From the NCBI GenBank assembly GCA_014218235.1, contig CM024753.1:2728001-2792000 (forward strand): a stretch of 64,000 nt of DNA. The letters run 5' to 3'. Below are positions 1-10,889 of this stretch, one piece after another. The position numbers and the translations under genes are program-made. Origin of the DNA: Colocasia esculenta (taxonomy: Eukaryota; Streptophyta; Magnoliopsida; Alismatales; Araceae). The notes under the pieces were generated by a model. That model did not search any database. It had not been told where the DNA came from and saw only the letters and a list, made by a program, of their open reading frames with translations. How positions within the stretch are numbered: position 1 is the first letter of the stretch; each line of letters opens with the position of its first letter.

Positions 1-540
1 CTTGTTATATCGTCTTTTCTCTATCATTCTAATTTTGCAATACTCTTGAGAGATGTATTATCGTTCACTTGTTATCTTGTACTATTACTCTCTTGACTAT
101 ACATGATTGTTCTCTCTAGTTAACCTGTGTTACAAGACATTAATCACTTAAAACATGCTTGTTTACACGAGATATTAAGTCCTACTGAGCGTTATCACTC
201 ACCCTTCGTTATTTGTTATTGTGTTTTCAGGTAAGTCAAGTGATGACCTTACACACATCAACAGGATTGGACTGGAGTGATGAGCGTCCTGGAGTCATAG
301 CGATGGATTGACGCCAGTACCCTAGAATTAGTTTAGTTAGTTGCTTAGTTATCATTTCCAAATGTAATGAAGTCATTGAGCCCTATGTTTTGGCTCTGAA
401 TTAGTGGTTGTAATAGTTTAGATGAATTATCAATAAAATGATGAGTTTTATTGCAATTATTGATCATTAGTTGCTCTGATATTTGCGAATGTATGTGCAA
501 TTTACATTACCATACACGTTGTTCATGCCTCCCCGATTTA
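1..540. other. AT-rich non-coding, possible LTR remnant
   Basis: No coding region is visible. The stretch has a pyrimidine-rich run ending in TTTTCAGG near 225-232, a G/A-rich middle part, and an AATAAA signal near 432. This order of blocks is common at the 3' part of Ty3/gypsy-type LTRs. No TG/CA ends, primer site or polyprotein fragment were found, and the element may start outside the window. The LTR reading is a weak inference. Confidence 0.3.
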
Positions 541-544
541 TTCT

Positions 545-2190
545 GCTGCTAAATTAGAGAGGCATGACAGCACCTCTGAGTGCCGATTCCGAATTGGGGT
601 CCTATAAGTAATTCCGATAACCGAGCGGAAAGTTGTGCCCGTTTGAGCGTAGGGGTGTCCGAATGCGATCGCATAGGCGGCCCACGACCAAGCTCTCGAA
701 GTGGAATTTGGGCGCCATACCGGAAATATCCGAATCCGACCTTGTATCGACCAGGTCGAAGTGTCGATTCTGTATTGGGGCCTCGTGGGCGATTTCGATA
801 ATCGGGCGAACAAATATCCGCGTCTTAACCAACGGGTGCGACAATCGGTGTACTAATACACACGCTCCGCGATGCAATTTTGACCCTGAAATGGAATTCC
901 GCAATACTAGCATCCTGTCAACCGTCTCGGAGTGCTGATTCTGAATTGTGGTCATTTAAGCTTTTCCGATACCCGGGCTGAAAGTTATGGTCAGTTCTTT
1001 CCCTGAAGGGGTGGGAATAATCTTGAAGGGGTGACTATATCGGCGATATTTCTGCACCCATATTTATGACCTAGGGAGGAATTCTCACGCCAAGTTGGAC
1101 ACAACTTCCGATCGCCATGACAGGCCGATTCTGTGTGGTTGCCCTGCCTGGGATTCGCGTAATTGAGGGCAATGTTCAGAGTGCGAAATGAAGGTTTTTC
1201 GACCACGAAAATGACATCTTATCGGCTGCGGCAATAAGGGTTGATGAGCGCCTCTGGGTGCCGATTCCAAATTAGGGTCCTATAAGCGATTCCGATAACC
1301 GAGCGGAAAGTTATGCCGGTTTGAGCGAAGGGCTATCCGTATGCGATCGCATCGGCGGTCTGCGACCATGATCTCAGAGTGGAATTTGAGTGCCAGACCA
1401 GAAATCACAAAATCTGACCTTGTGCCGACCGGGTTGAAGTGCCAATTCTAAATTGGGGCCTCGCAGGTAGTTCCGATCGTCGGGCGAACAAATATTCGCG
1501 TCTTACCCAACGGGTGTGACAATCGGTGTACTAGTACACATGCTCAGGGAGGAATTTCGGCCTCGAAATGGAATTCCGCGAAACCAGCGTCCTATCGACC
1601 GTCTCGAAGTGCCGATTCCGAATTGTGGTCACATAAGTTTTTTCGATACCCGGGCGAAAAGTTATAGCTAGTTCTTTCCCTGAAGGGGTAGGAACTAATC
1701 CAGAAAGGTAACTATATCGATGATGTTTCTGCACCCATATTTACGACCTGGGGAGGAGTTCTCCCGCCGAGTTGGACACAACTGTCGATCACCATGATAG
1801 GCCTACTCCGTGTGAAACGAGGACGACGTTATTGCTAGAAAATCGTGGTAACGGGGAGATCGTCGGCTGTAATCGCAAGTTTGGAGTGCGAAATGAAGGT
1901 TTTTCGACTCCGAAATGATGTCTTATCGGCTGAAGCAATAAGAGGCGACGAGAGCTTCTGAGTGCCGATTCCAAATTGGGGTTCTATGAGCGATTCTGAT
2001 AACAAAGGGGAAAATTTTACCCGTTTGAGCGAATGAGTGTCCGTATGCAATCGCCTCGGCGGCCCGCGACCACACTCCCGGAGGGGAATTTGGGAGCCGG
2101 ACCAGAAATCACCAAATCCGACCCTGTGCTGACCCGGTCGAAGTGCTGATTCTGAATTGGGGCCTCGCGGGTGTTTTCGATCGCCGGCAG
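545..2190 (+). repeat. Diverged copies of the ~725-bp satellite
   Basis: About 2.5 copies in the same orientation as the large array on the right. The unit anchor ATGCGATCGCAT occurs at 663 and 1341, and a mutated form at 2044. The second satellite palindrome, GTGTACTAGTACAC, is intact at 1526 and has one change near 855. The phrases GAGTGCCGATTCCGAATT and GCGATTCCGATAACCGAGCG recur as in the right array. Substitutions and small indels are much more frequent here, so these copies are older or have escaped homogenisation. Confidence 0.88.
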
Positions 2191-2262
2191 TAACGTCGCC
2201 CTCGATTACGTGAATCTTTGGCAAGGCTACCACACAGAGTCGGCCTGTCACGACAATCGGAA
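2190..2262 (-). repeat. Inverted fragment of the satellite
   Basis: The reverse complement of this stretch matches the plus-strand satellite segment at about 1105-1172: a GACAGGCCGA block, then a CTGTGTGGT block, then CGTAAT(C/T)GAGGGC. The orientation of the satellite therefore flips at about 2190, where the left block ends. Confidence 0.75.
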
Positions 2263-2439
2263 GTAGGGAGCATGCATGCTTGAGGACGTCCTCTTCTTCC
2301 AAACCATCCATGTACAGATGAATGAACGATAAATTAAATAGGCGCGAGTTTGATTTCAAGCAACCAGTATCTATTCTTGCTATATATATGATCTGGTAAA
2401 ACTAATAAAATGCAAGTGTTGAGATCTAATTTCCCATGA

Positions 2440-4446
2440 CATATACGTGCATTATAATAAATAACATATATATCAACGGTTAATAGCTAATGACATAGAC
2501 ATAAATCAACGGTCCTATAACCGTTGACAAAATTATTGACAAGTGGGTCATCGACTAATGTTTGTCAACAGCCATCAATAACCGTTGACATAAGATGCAT
2601 ATGTCAGTGGCTGTCAGCTGTTGACATACAAGGGATACCTGAACAAATTAAAGTCGTTGACATAAGAAACATATGTCAACCGCTGTTATTTGCTGACATG
2701 TGATGAATTTGTGATCTATTTTAAAAATAAATAAATAAAAATATCCCATCGCCTCCTTCGCCCTTGTAACCCTGCTCCCCCACCTCTGCTTCCCTCTCCC
2801 ACCACGTTGTCGTCGTCCACAGTCACAGCGATGGTAGATCTCCTTGTGGGCGGAGATGGCCACCTCACGGCCTTCTTCACGAACGACGACACAATAGCGA
2901 CATCGGTAGAGCAGATGGCCACCTCACAACCTTCTTCACGGACGTCAGTCTTCTTCACGGCATCCCGGTCACGGACGTCAGTAGTGTAGATGGCCATCTC
3001 AACTCTGGTGGCTCGACGGATCTCCTCGTCGTCTTGCAGTAGTTGATGGCCACCTTGACTCCAGTGACTCAATCGATCTCGCAACCTACGCCGGTTGTCT
3101 ATGCCTGCTCCTCTAAACCCCGTCGTTCCACACTCCACTATCCACAAGCCACCCGCCTCCCTTCTCCAGTGCTGCTGGCCCCCTTGCTCATTCTCCTCCC
3201 TCCAATAACCTCTCTCTACTCTTCCTGTTGCTCGGTTCTTCCAGTTGAAGGTGCTAGAGAGAGAGAGAGAGAAACGGGAGAATGAGAAGTGGAAGACAGG
3301 GCCGCCCTCCTTCGGAACCGCCACCAACGTCCGTCAGTGCCATCGCCGCTACTGCGTCGCCTCTCCCTCTCTTGCTCTCTCTCTCACTGTAGTTCTCTCT
3401 GTAGTTCTCTCTGCCACTCTCTTTCTCTCCCACTGCTTCACCAGTCGAAGAAGGAGAAGAAAAGGATGGGGGGTGGGGTAGGGCCACCCCACGCGATCAC
3501 CGCCAACGTCGGAGCAAACACAGCCCAACTACGGTAACCACTGTCACCGGAGTCGTCGATGTCGCCGCCGAAGTTGGCCGTTGTCGCAACTGCAGGGCTC
3601 ACTGGCAGCTGCCTTCCCCTCCATCGCAGCAGCCGCCACTGCTGTCCTCTCCTCTCCCTCCCCCCGGCCTCTCCTGTGTGGGGTTTGAAGAAAAGGGGCT
3701 GGGTGGAGAGAGAGGATGACCTGGTCAGACCAGGTTTGACCTGGTTAGGGGTCCCAGTCTCGGTTCGCTACAGTGCACAGACGATGCACTAATTAGCAAT
3801 GAGACACGGACTAGTTGGAAGGCATATATATGCTGCTATACATGCTTATTTTTTTAAAGCAAGTTGGGAAAGAATCTGGATGATATTTGTCAATGGCTCA
3901 AAGGAGCCGCTGACAAATGTGACATTTGACATTTGTCAACGGCTCCACTCAGCCGTTGACAAATTGCACCCCAAATGGCAGAAAATTTCTCACAATCTTT
4001 TCACCATTTTTTAAAGTATTTGTCAACGACCATAGTTAGCCACTGACAAATATATCTTTGCCAATGGCTCCAGTCAGCCGTTGACAAATTGCACCCCAAA
4101 TGGTGTGAAATTTTCAGCCATTTTTTTACTATTTTTTAAAGTATTCGTCAACAGCCATAGTTAGCTGCTAACAAATGTCATCTTTGTCAACAGCTATACA
4201 GATATGCTAACAAATGTTACATTTGCCAATGACTACTGATAACTATTGACAAATATTAATCATATGTCAACGATTTTATTTGGTCATTGACAAATGTTAA
4301 ACATATATCAACGCTTATATATGCCACTGACAACTGTCAGAATATGTCAACAACAATATGAAGGAGCTGACAAATGAGTGATATATCGACGGCTTATTTT
4401 AACCGCTGACATATATTCATTGACAAATCTTAATTTTTTTGTAGTG
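2440..4446. mobile_element. Non-autonomous CACTA (En/Spm-like) element, one end recognised
   Basis: The right end reads TTTTTTTGTAGTG (4434-4446), the complement of the CACTACAAAAAAA terminus typical of plant CACTA transposons. Inside it, copies of the short motif TTTGTCAACGGCT and its inverse AGCCGTTGACAAA are repeated many times at about 2476-2700 and 3880-4430. Such subterminal repeats are a hallmark of the superfamily. The middle (2740-3800) is GC-rich with CT/GA runs and may be captured host sequence. No transposase frame was recognised. No CACTA terminus was found on the left, so that end is decayed or truncated and its coordinate is approximate. Confidence 0.72.
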
Positions 4447-4454
4447 ATGAGCTC

Positions 4455-4715
4455 TACTTAAATATCTAATATGGGATTGATATCTTACTCTTCTCTAACA
4501 TTCTCTCTTACCATCGAGGCCGAGATAGGCTGTAGAATTAAATACGAACTAGGTAAAAACAGTTGAATGATTCCTAACTCTTGGCTCTGATATTATGTAG
4601 AAGCTTACAAAACTGAAGTATTGAGATTCTAAGATCTATGAGATATAAACATAGGAACTCCTGACTTAGATATCTGATATGGGATTAATCAATATCCGCT
4701 CTCCCCTAACAGATC
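4455..4715 (-). repeat. Degenerate retroelement remnant with direct repeats
   Basis: Two direct copies of a ~40-bp segment (ATATCTAATATGGGATTGAT... at ~4460 and ATATCTGATATGGGATTAAT... at ~4668) flank GGCTCTGATATTA (4583-4595). Read on the minus strand, that resembles the initiator-Met tRNA primer-binding site TGGTATCAGAGC with two mismatches. This suggests an old Ty1/copia-type or TRIM fragment on the minus strand. No ends or duplications were resolved. Confidence 0.35.
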
Positions 4716-5107
4716 CCCCCAAACCCCCCAAGAAGGATCAAGTTGTTGCGCCTATACACGAAGTTAAATTGAAGGAAGGATCCGCACATATTCGCCTTTG
4801 AAAGCGTGCAGCAACCGATATCTTAATTTGCCTGCATTTGTCACCCCACCAGCGATCTCTTCATTGTTGCACGAAAAGACATCAATTTCGCAGATTGTAG
4901 AGGTGCGCGGGCAAAGTGTGCAGATATTGTCCTAGATCTGTCTGCTGTACATCTGAGGTCTCCCCGGCCCCCACATGTAAAACCAACAAGGATTAGTACA
5001 GGAATATATAGCTAGCCAGTAAACATCTGACTGATGTTTGAGCAGCTGGCTGTTTGGGACCAGCAACAGCTAGCTGGTGATGCCACTTTTCTATATATCT
5101 GTCTGTC

Positions 5108-5188
5108 AGAGAGAGAGAGAGAGAAGAGAGAGAGGAGAGGAGAGAGAGGAGAGAGAGAGGAGAGAGAGGAGAGAGAGAGAGGAGAGAG

Positions 5189-5222
<34 letters not shown>

Positions 5223-5229
5223 AGAGAGG
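5108..5229 (+). repeat. (GA)n-rich microsatellite
   Basis: About 120 bases made almost only of GA and GGA units. The open frames on both strands here (Glu/Arg-rich on plus, Leu/Ser-rich on minus) come from the repeat and are not genes. Confidence 0.95.
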
Positions 5230-7467
5230 AAAACAACTCCCCTCCCCACTCCTACTATGATCGATCTGCCCACAACATTTGGATCCAGCCACTTCCGTAG
5301 GTGTTGAAGGTCGTCCTTCAAATTTTTGAAAAGCCAGAAGTGCATGCATGGTCAATTATTGCTGTACGGGAAGGCCACTGCCACACCCACTCCGGAGTGG
5401 AGTGGAGGAAGAGCTGTTCCCAACATAGAAATATTTATTCCATTCCATGCATATACGAGTCACCGGCCGCACAGTGAACGAATAGCTAGCAAGCATTGAA
5501 GGAGTACTGTGGGAGTACTTGTCACAGCTTCCGCCAGCGTTTGTTGCCTAACTTTTTAGCCATATATCTAATGTACCTTTGATTAATTATTCAGTACGTA
5601 AGGTTGAAGTAGTTTCAATGTCCTAAAATTTAAAAAGAAAATTGGTTGGCTAGCTGGAGTCCTCAAAGTGGACACATATATTCCACCTTTTTCAGTTTTT
5701 TCAATGGGTTACGGGCGGTTTCAATCAATCAATCCCTCATGGGATGGGATTGGATGGTCTCAAAAGTAAAAGAGTCACCGGAATATGGCTATGCAAATAA
5801 ACTTATATGTTATAAGATTGAAAACAGGTACTGCTAGATGGCTGGCTACGTTTGAGCAGCTAGACGAGTCTTATTGACATTGAATGTGCGTGTGCCACCT
5901 CGATCGCGGTCTGGAGTTGGAAACGAGATAACCTAATTATACAATTCATTATATGCCCAACAAATGCTTGCCACCTTAATTTGTTCTACCATGCATGGGC
6001 GATATTTGAGTAATTAACTGAAGGAAATAAGTAACTAATTAACTGGTACACGCAACCTAATTCATTTGACATGTGGCTACAAAATGGAATCCTCGAATTA
6101 ATAGAAATTTTTTTATTAAAAATATAAGTTCTATTCCCTTTTCGTGAAAATTAATTTCCTTTTGTGATGTAGACATGCAGGCGTCAAGTGTTAATTACTA
6201 GATCTCATATTGGCTATGGTCCATGGCATCTCATTCCTCCCTCAGATCTTCACATATCTCTAGGAATTTGCTTGAAGTGGGCCGGACAATTTAATTAATT
6301 ATTAGGGATCGATCGATGGTCAGTGTCCCCCATGCAGTGGGGGACAAATAAAGAAAGATAGTCAATACACATTCCAACTATAAAGTTTCCTTCCTTCCCT
6401 TTTTCAGCTATGATTACACCAGGGAATGAAAGTTGGAAGGCACTTAATCAGTTTGTTAATTCACATAAACGCAATGTTATGATGTGATCATATTGTTAAT
6501 TTATACATATCACCAAACTGGCTTTGAATTGAAACTGGAGGACGTAAAATTAAGACGCAGCCTCATTCATGGCTGAGGTGTTGTGTCAACATTGTCAAAA
6601 AACGGCCAAACTTTCTTCATGTGGAAAAGCTTAATTTCTTTCTCTTTGATGGGAAGGAAGGTTTCATAGCCCTTATAACGATGATATTGCTGGAATATCG
6701 TATCATGTTTCTGAGACGTGGACAGATTTTCTCAATCTTCACAAACATATCCTGCGCCATAGAAAATTACAGTATATTCGAGTAATGTTATGATACGACC
6801 GGATTTGTTAGTTTTGTTAGTCTAGTTTCGTTGTATCATCAATGCGAATCTTTAGATTTTAATCTCACGATCTATGTATATTTATCGAGTAACATTGAGT
6901 ACCGCAAGCAACACCGAATACTGAGCACAAATACATTATAACGCTCTGTACGTATTAGATTGAAATTTAACGATCTGTCTTATGCTACGGCAGAGCCGTA
7001 TCAAAAGTCCCCGTCGCACCATAATATTTCTTCAGTATATTCTACCCTATTATATAAGTCATATATATATATATATAAAGAGATGTTGGGGTGCGGCGGT
7101 GCGGCCCCGCCGCATCCCAGCTGCTGCACGTCCAGCAGCAGCGCGCAGCTTGGGTTTTTTTTTTTTTGGCAGCCACCCTAGTATTTTTTCTACATGTATA
7201 CATATATATATAATTTTATTCATCACTCTGAAAATGTTATTATATATACAAAAAATAAACATTGAGAACTGTGGGTGGGATGTTAAGCAGATCTCAGGTA
7301 AAAAAAGCTCTCGAAGAAGACAGGTTTTATATGCCTGTTGATATTGCCGCCACAAGAATTTTGGACTTTCAAACGCATTTTGCCTCCTAGAATCACCCAT
7401 TGAAAGAAGGGGGCCGTCCATATATATATGGTTATCTGGAATTTCAGAAGAGAAGTTATTGTTGATG
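5230..7467. other. Gene-free AT-rich spacer
   Basis: No frame with recognisable protein content, no RNA gene and no clear element ends were found. A GC-rich island with inverted CTGCTG/CAGCAG words lies at 7085-7155, just after a (TA)n run and before a T-run. It looks like part of a small unidentified repeat. Confidence 0.5.
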
Positions 7468-7635
7468 GGAAAATGGTTTACTAACATCTTTTGGTAATAT
7501 ATTAAAGTAACACGCTAATCAAAGTGCACCATAATATCATCATTTATAAGGTGTTTTTAATCTTTTTATTTCAGTTACTGATGTGACACAATTTTAATGA
7601 TGATGTTATCAAATGGTATTACAAAATTATTTCTC
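7468..7635. mobile_element. Mutator-like MITE, subfamily A copy 1
   Basis: A 168-bp element with terminal inverted repeats: the left end begins GGAAAATGGTTTACTAAC and the right end read inward is GAGAAATAATTTTGTAAT. It is flanked by a perfect 9-bp duplication TTGTTGATG (7459-7467 and 7636-7644), the duplication size of Mutator-like elements. There is no coding capacity. Related copies lie at 10732 and 16813. Confidence 0.88.
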
Positions 7636-8211
7636 TTGTTGATGGTCCATGCTCAATTTGCAAGAAGACGCAGATGAAATGTGCCCGAGGCAATTAGTTT
7701 GCAAAGCTGGTCATAGTTGGCGTTCAAAAGGCAATGAGGTGTAGCTAAATAAAACTTGTCTCCAGATCGTAGACATATCTCGAAAGAAAAAACAGTACTG
7801 TCACTAACTTTAAACTCATATCGTTGACTTGGGTTTTTATCTGCGTAGTGTCCCTCTCACCTATCTGCAGCGGTTTCTCAAATTATATGCAAAAATAATT
7901 TAAAGCTAAAGAGTCATGGGGCTTCAGTACTATCTCTGATCGTATTCGAGGGACCCGACATGGGTTGTGCTTTGTTGATGTCATTTGCAATCGAAGAATT
8001 CTGAAGACTTGCCCCTTAACTATTATCCTAGATATATAGTTGATACGCCTCGTTGGATAACAGCTCCACTACTCTAGGCTGGTAATTGTCTACGGCCTTA
8101 ATAGACCTGGCGAGAGTTGTTGGGATCGAATGAGCCTGAGCCATTTTCTCCGGCCTTATTCAGATTTGACAACTTAAATTCATGTCGCTCCATGTGTACC
8201 CTTTAGGATAA

Positions 8212-8320
8212 GAGAAATGCTTCATGCACGTCCACCCCGGCAAATAATTTGTTCGTGCGGGATGAGCTCGTCCGCTCGGACAAATTATTTGTACGGATAG
8301 ACGTGCGCAAAACACTTCTC
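8212..8320. mobile_element. Short palindromic Mutator-like MITE, subfamily C
   Basis: A 109-bp element. The left end is GAGAAATGCTTCATGCACGT, and the right end read inward is GAGAAGTGTTTTGCGCACGT. A second internal inverted pair, CAAATAATTTGT and ACAAATTATTTG, makes it almost wholly palindromic. A perfect 9-bp duplication TTAGGATAA flanks it (8203-8211 and 8321-8329). The GAGAAA terminus links it to the other Mutator-like MITEs in this window. Confidence 0.87.
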
Positions 8321-10021
8321 TTAGGATAAGGGGAAGACTTTGCTAGGCAAGCGGGTTGTAATTTTACTTGGCAAAGGAAAAATCGAATTATTAGGCTTGA
8401 GTTGTACCTTTTGGTTTGTAAAAAATTCCGAGTGATTCTTAGAGAATAGACATATGACTCTCAATTGATGAGAGATTCGAACCAGCGTAAACCTTGTATG
8501 TTCTTTTTTATGTGTGTTTGCTTCCGCTTGATTATTTTTTGTACACATTAACTAACCATAACCAAAAGTTTTTTGGTGTTGGTTATCATCTGTTTTAATT
8601 TTTTAGAACATGTAGTGTTGAGTTGTCTTTTCTACGATTCTCGCTTGTATAGCTTAGCTCCATGTCATCCTTCTTATAATTCTTACTTGTGTGGCTACCA
8701 TGTGATAGATCAAGTGTGAAAATTTCTAGTATCTTCTTGATTTATGTATGCATTGGCAACATCATTAGTGGTTTAATTATATTAGTTCTGTTGTCGTTCC
8801 TTACCAAAGCCTACTTTATATATGAATTGTCTCTATCATATGGCTTGATCTAATAAGGGAATGGGGGACCTTTCTTGAGCCTGTGTCTTTGTGATACTCA
8901 CTCCCTACTATCTTCAAGTGTGTAGACTGGTGCATGGAGGTACCGTAGCATCACCTTGAGCCAGCATTCGGCATATGGAATCTTCGTACTGACAATTGGT
9001 TACTCTTCTTTGTACTATCTTAGGTGTGCTCCGTAAGGTATGTACTTTATTTGTACTTGTAATATTATTGGGACATTGTACGGTTGTACCTTTGTTTAAT
9101 ACATTTTCTTCCTACCATAGTTACTTCTACTTCTTATACTTCTCTTTAGACTGTTAACCGTTTTGAGTCTTCAAGAGCGTAGTTGGCGGTATCGGATACA
9201 GGTCTCATTAGATATAAGTATTCAATGTCGCTACATTCTTACATCCGCCACCGCAGATTGACCACCAGTGATCACCTTTTTATGTCTACCTCTCCCGACC
9301 TCTTCACTTCCGCAATGGATGCAAATGAACTTGTGATCACCTTTTCCCTTCCATATACATAGTCCCCTATAGTGAACGTCCCAGAGCCAATGCAGGTCAG
9401 CTGTCACCCATGCATGGAGGATGCGGATCCCAAGAGACACCATGACGGTAGTTTATGCAAAATGGTGCAATGCATGGTCTCGACGTCTACACCATCATGT
9501 TGTGTCATTGTCATATGGTGACAAGGCACAGTGGCTCAGCAAGAGTAGACCCCAGACCTAACTAGAACTGCAAAAGAACGAAACCAAGTACTTTCCACCC
9601 CCTCAAAGATCTCACCATGTCACGATTTCAGTTTACAAACTAATTAATTAGCTACGTTTCTCCGGCAAAGGTGGTGGGATGTTAGTCTTCTAAAAGGAAC
9701 TATACTTAATTAGTAGGCAGCTCCAATTAATAGAACAACACGTAGTTCAGAATATTTGCTGTCAGAGTGTAGCCCTCTTCCGCTCTATTCCCCATCTTTA
9801 TAATTAATGTAAATCCTTAAAGTGATACTTCACTTTATTGGACGGTGACAAGGGGGCAAATGGCATGAAAAGCTATGCAGATGGAGGCATTAGTGCATCA
9901 GTTAGCTTTTTACAACATTGGTGATATATTAAGGGGCACAACGATGTTGTTACTTTTTTCTACATCTACTTGGCCCTTTATTCTCTCCTATCTTCTATCA
10001 GGGTGGACATTATAAATTTGC

Positions 10022-10023
<2 letters not shown>

Positions 10024-10069
<46 letters not shown>
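10024..10069. repeat. (TA)n microsatellite
   Basis: Uninterrupted alternating TA over about 45 bases in AT-rich spacer. Shorter (TA)n tracts occur near 11219, 15062, 17632, 19799, 21507, 24482, 25435, 33401 and 34711. Confidence 0.95.
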
Positions 10070-10070
<1 letters not shown>

Positions 10071-10731
10071 CACAGTCTACGGACAAAAGAGATAATATTA
10101 ATATCTAGTTGCTTCTAGCTGGCCATAACCTTGTTATATATGACTTCCAACTATATAACACGTAATTAGTAACTGATCCATTTGACACTGTCAGCCTTTT
10201 TCCATTCTCCAGTACTCCTCCTGTCGGAACGAGATAATTAGGCAAATTAAACTGTAGGCAAATTTACATCCGGATCCCTTCCATTTGATCAGGTGCTACA
10301 CATGTACTCATTGTTTAATTTTTATCATATATGACTTCCTCCTCGTTTCAAACCAAGCTCTCCGTCCCTCGCTGTCAAACCTGCAGCTTCCATTAATTTG
10401 TCGTTGCAGGCATATAGTTTGCATCACCCGTCGGCTCGTGGCATAAAGGAAAGCCCTTAGCTAGACACATGTACATGCATATCTTAAGAGTTGCATCCCG
10501 GTGGGGAAGGGCTGAACGCAACCCAACCCCCTGCCTTAATTCCCCTTCTTGACTCCAGACTTCCGATGAGGTACGTAGTCGGTCAGTAAAAAGACTCCGC
10601 ATGCAGCAAGCTAGCATGGGATGCCGCGTATGTATATGCAGGAAGCTGATCAGTCCCCAACACCTGCATGCATGATCTGCTAGAGTTAAAAGAGTAGCTG
10701 CTTGGTCGATGATCAGGTGCACTTCACTGTC

Positions 10732-10889
10732 GAGAAATAATTTTATAACATCATTTGGTAACATCATTTGATAACATCACTATCAAAGTAAAGAAGTTAA
10801 AAACATCTCATAAATGATAAAATTGTGGTGCATTTTAATTGGTATGTTCCAAATAATGTTACCAAATGATGTTACTAAACTATTTTCCC
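10732..10889. mobile_element. Mutator-like MITE, subfamily A copy 2
   Basis: A 158-bp element. The left end is GAGAAATAATTTTATAACAT, and the right end read inward is GGGAAAATAGTTTAGTAACA. Both ends then continue into ATTTGGTAACAT-type repeats. A perfect 9-bp duplication TTCACTGTC (10723-10731 and 10890-10898) flanks it. Non-coding. Confidence 0.9.

Larger units (their letters stand above)
7636..10731. other. Gene-free spacer with one MITE
   Basis: Apart from the MITE at 8212-8320 and a (TA)n run at 10024-10069, nothing was recognised. No frame here shows a known domain or splice-site pattern that would make a gene credible. Confidence 0.5.

Noticed and set aside
2716..3327. 203-codon minus-strand frame inside the CACTA element
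   Set aside because: It lies in low-complexity GA/CT-rich sequence with no transposase motif or other domain.
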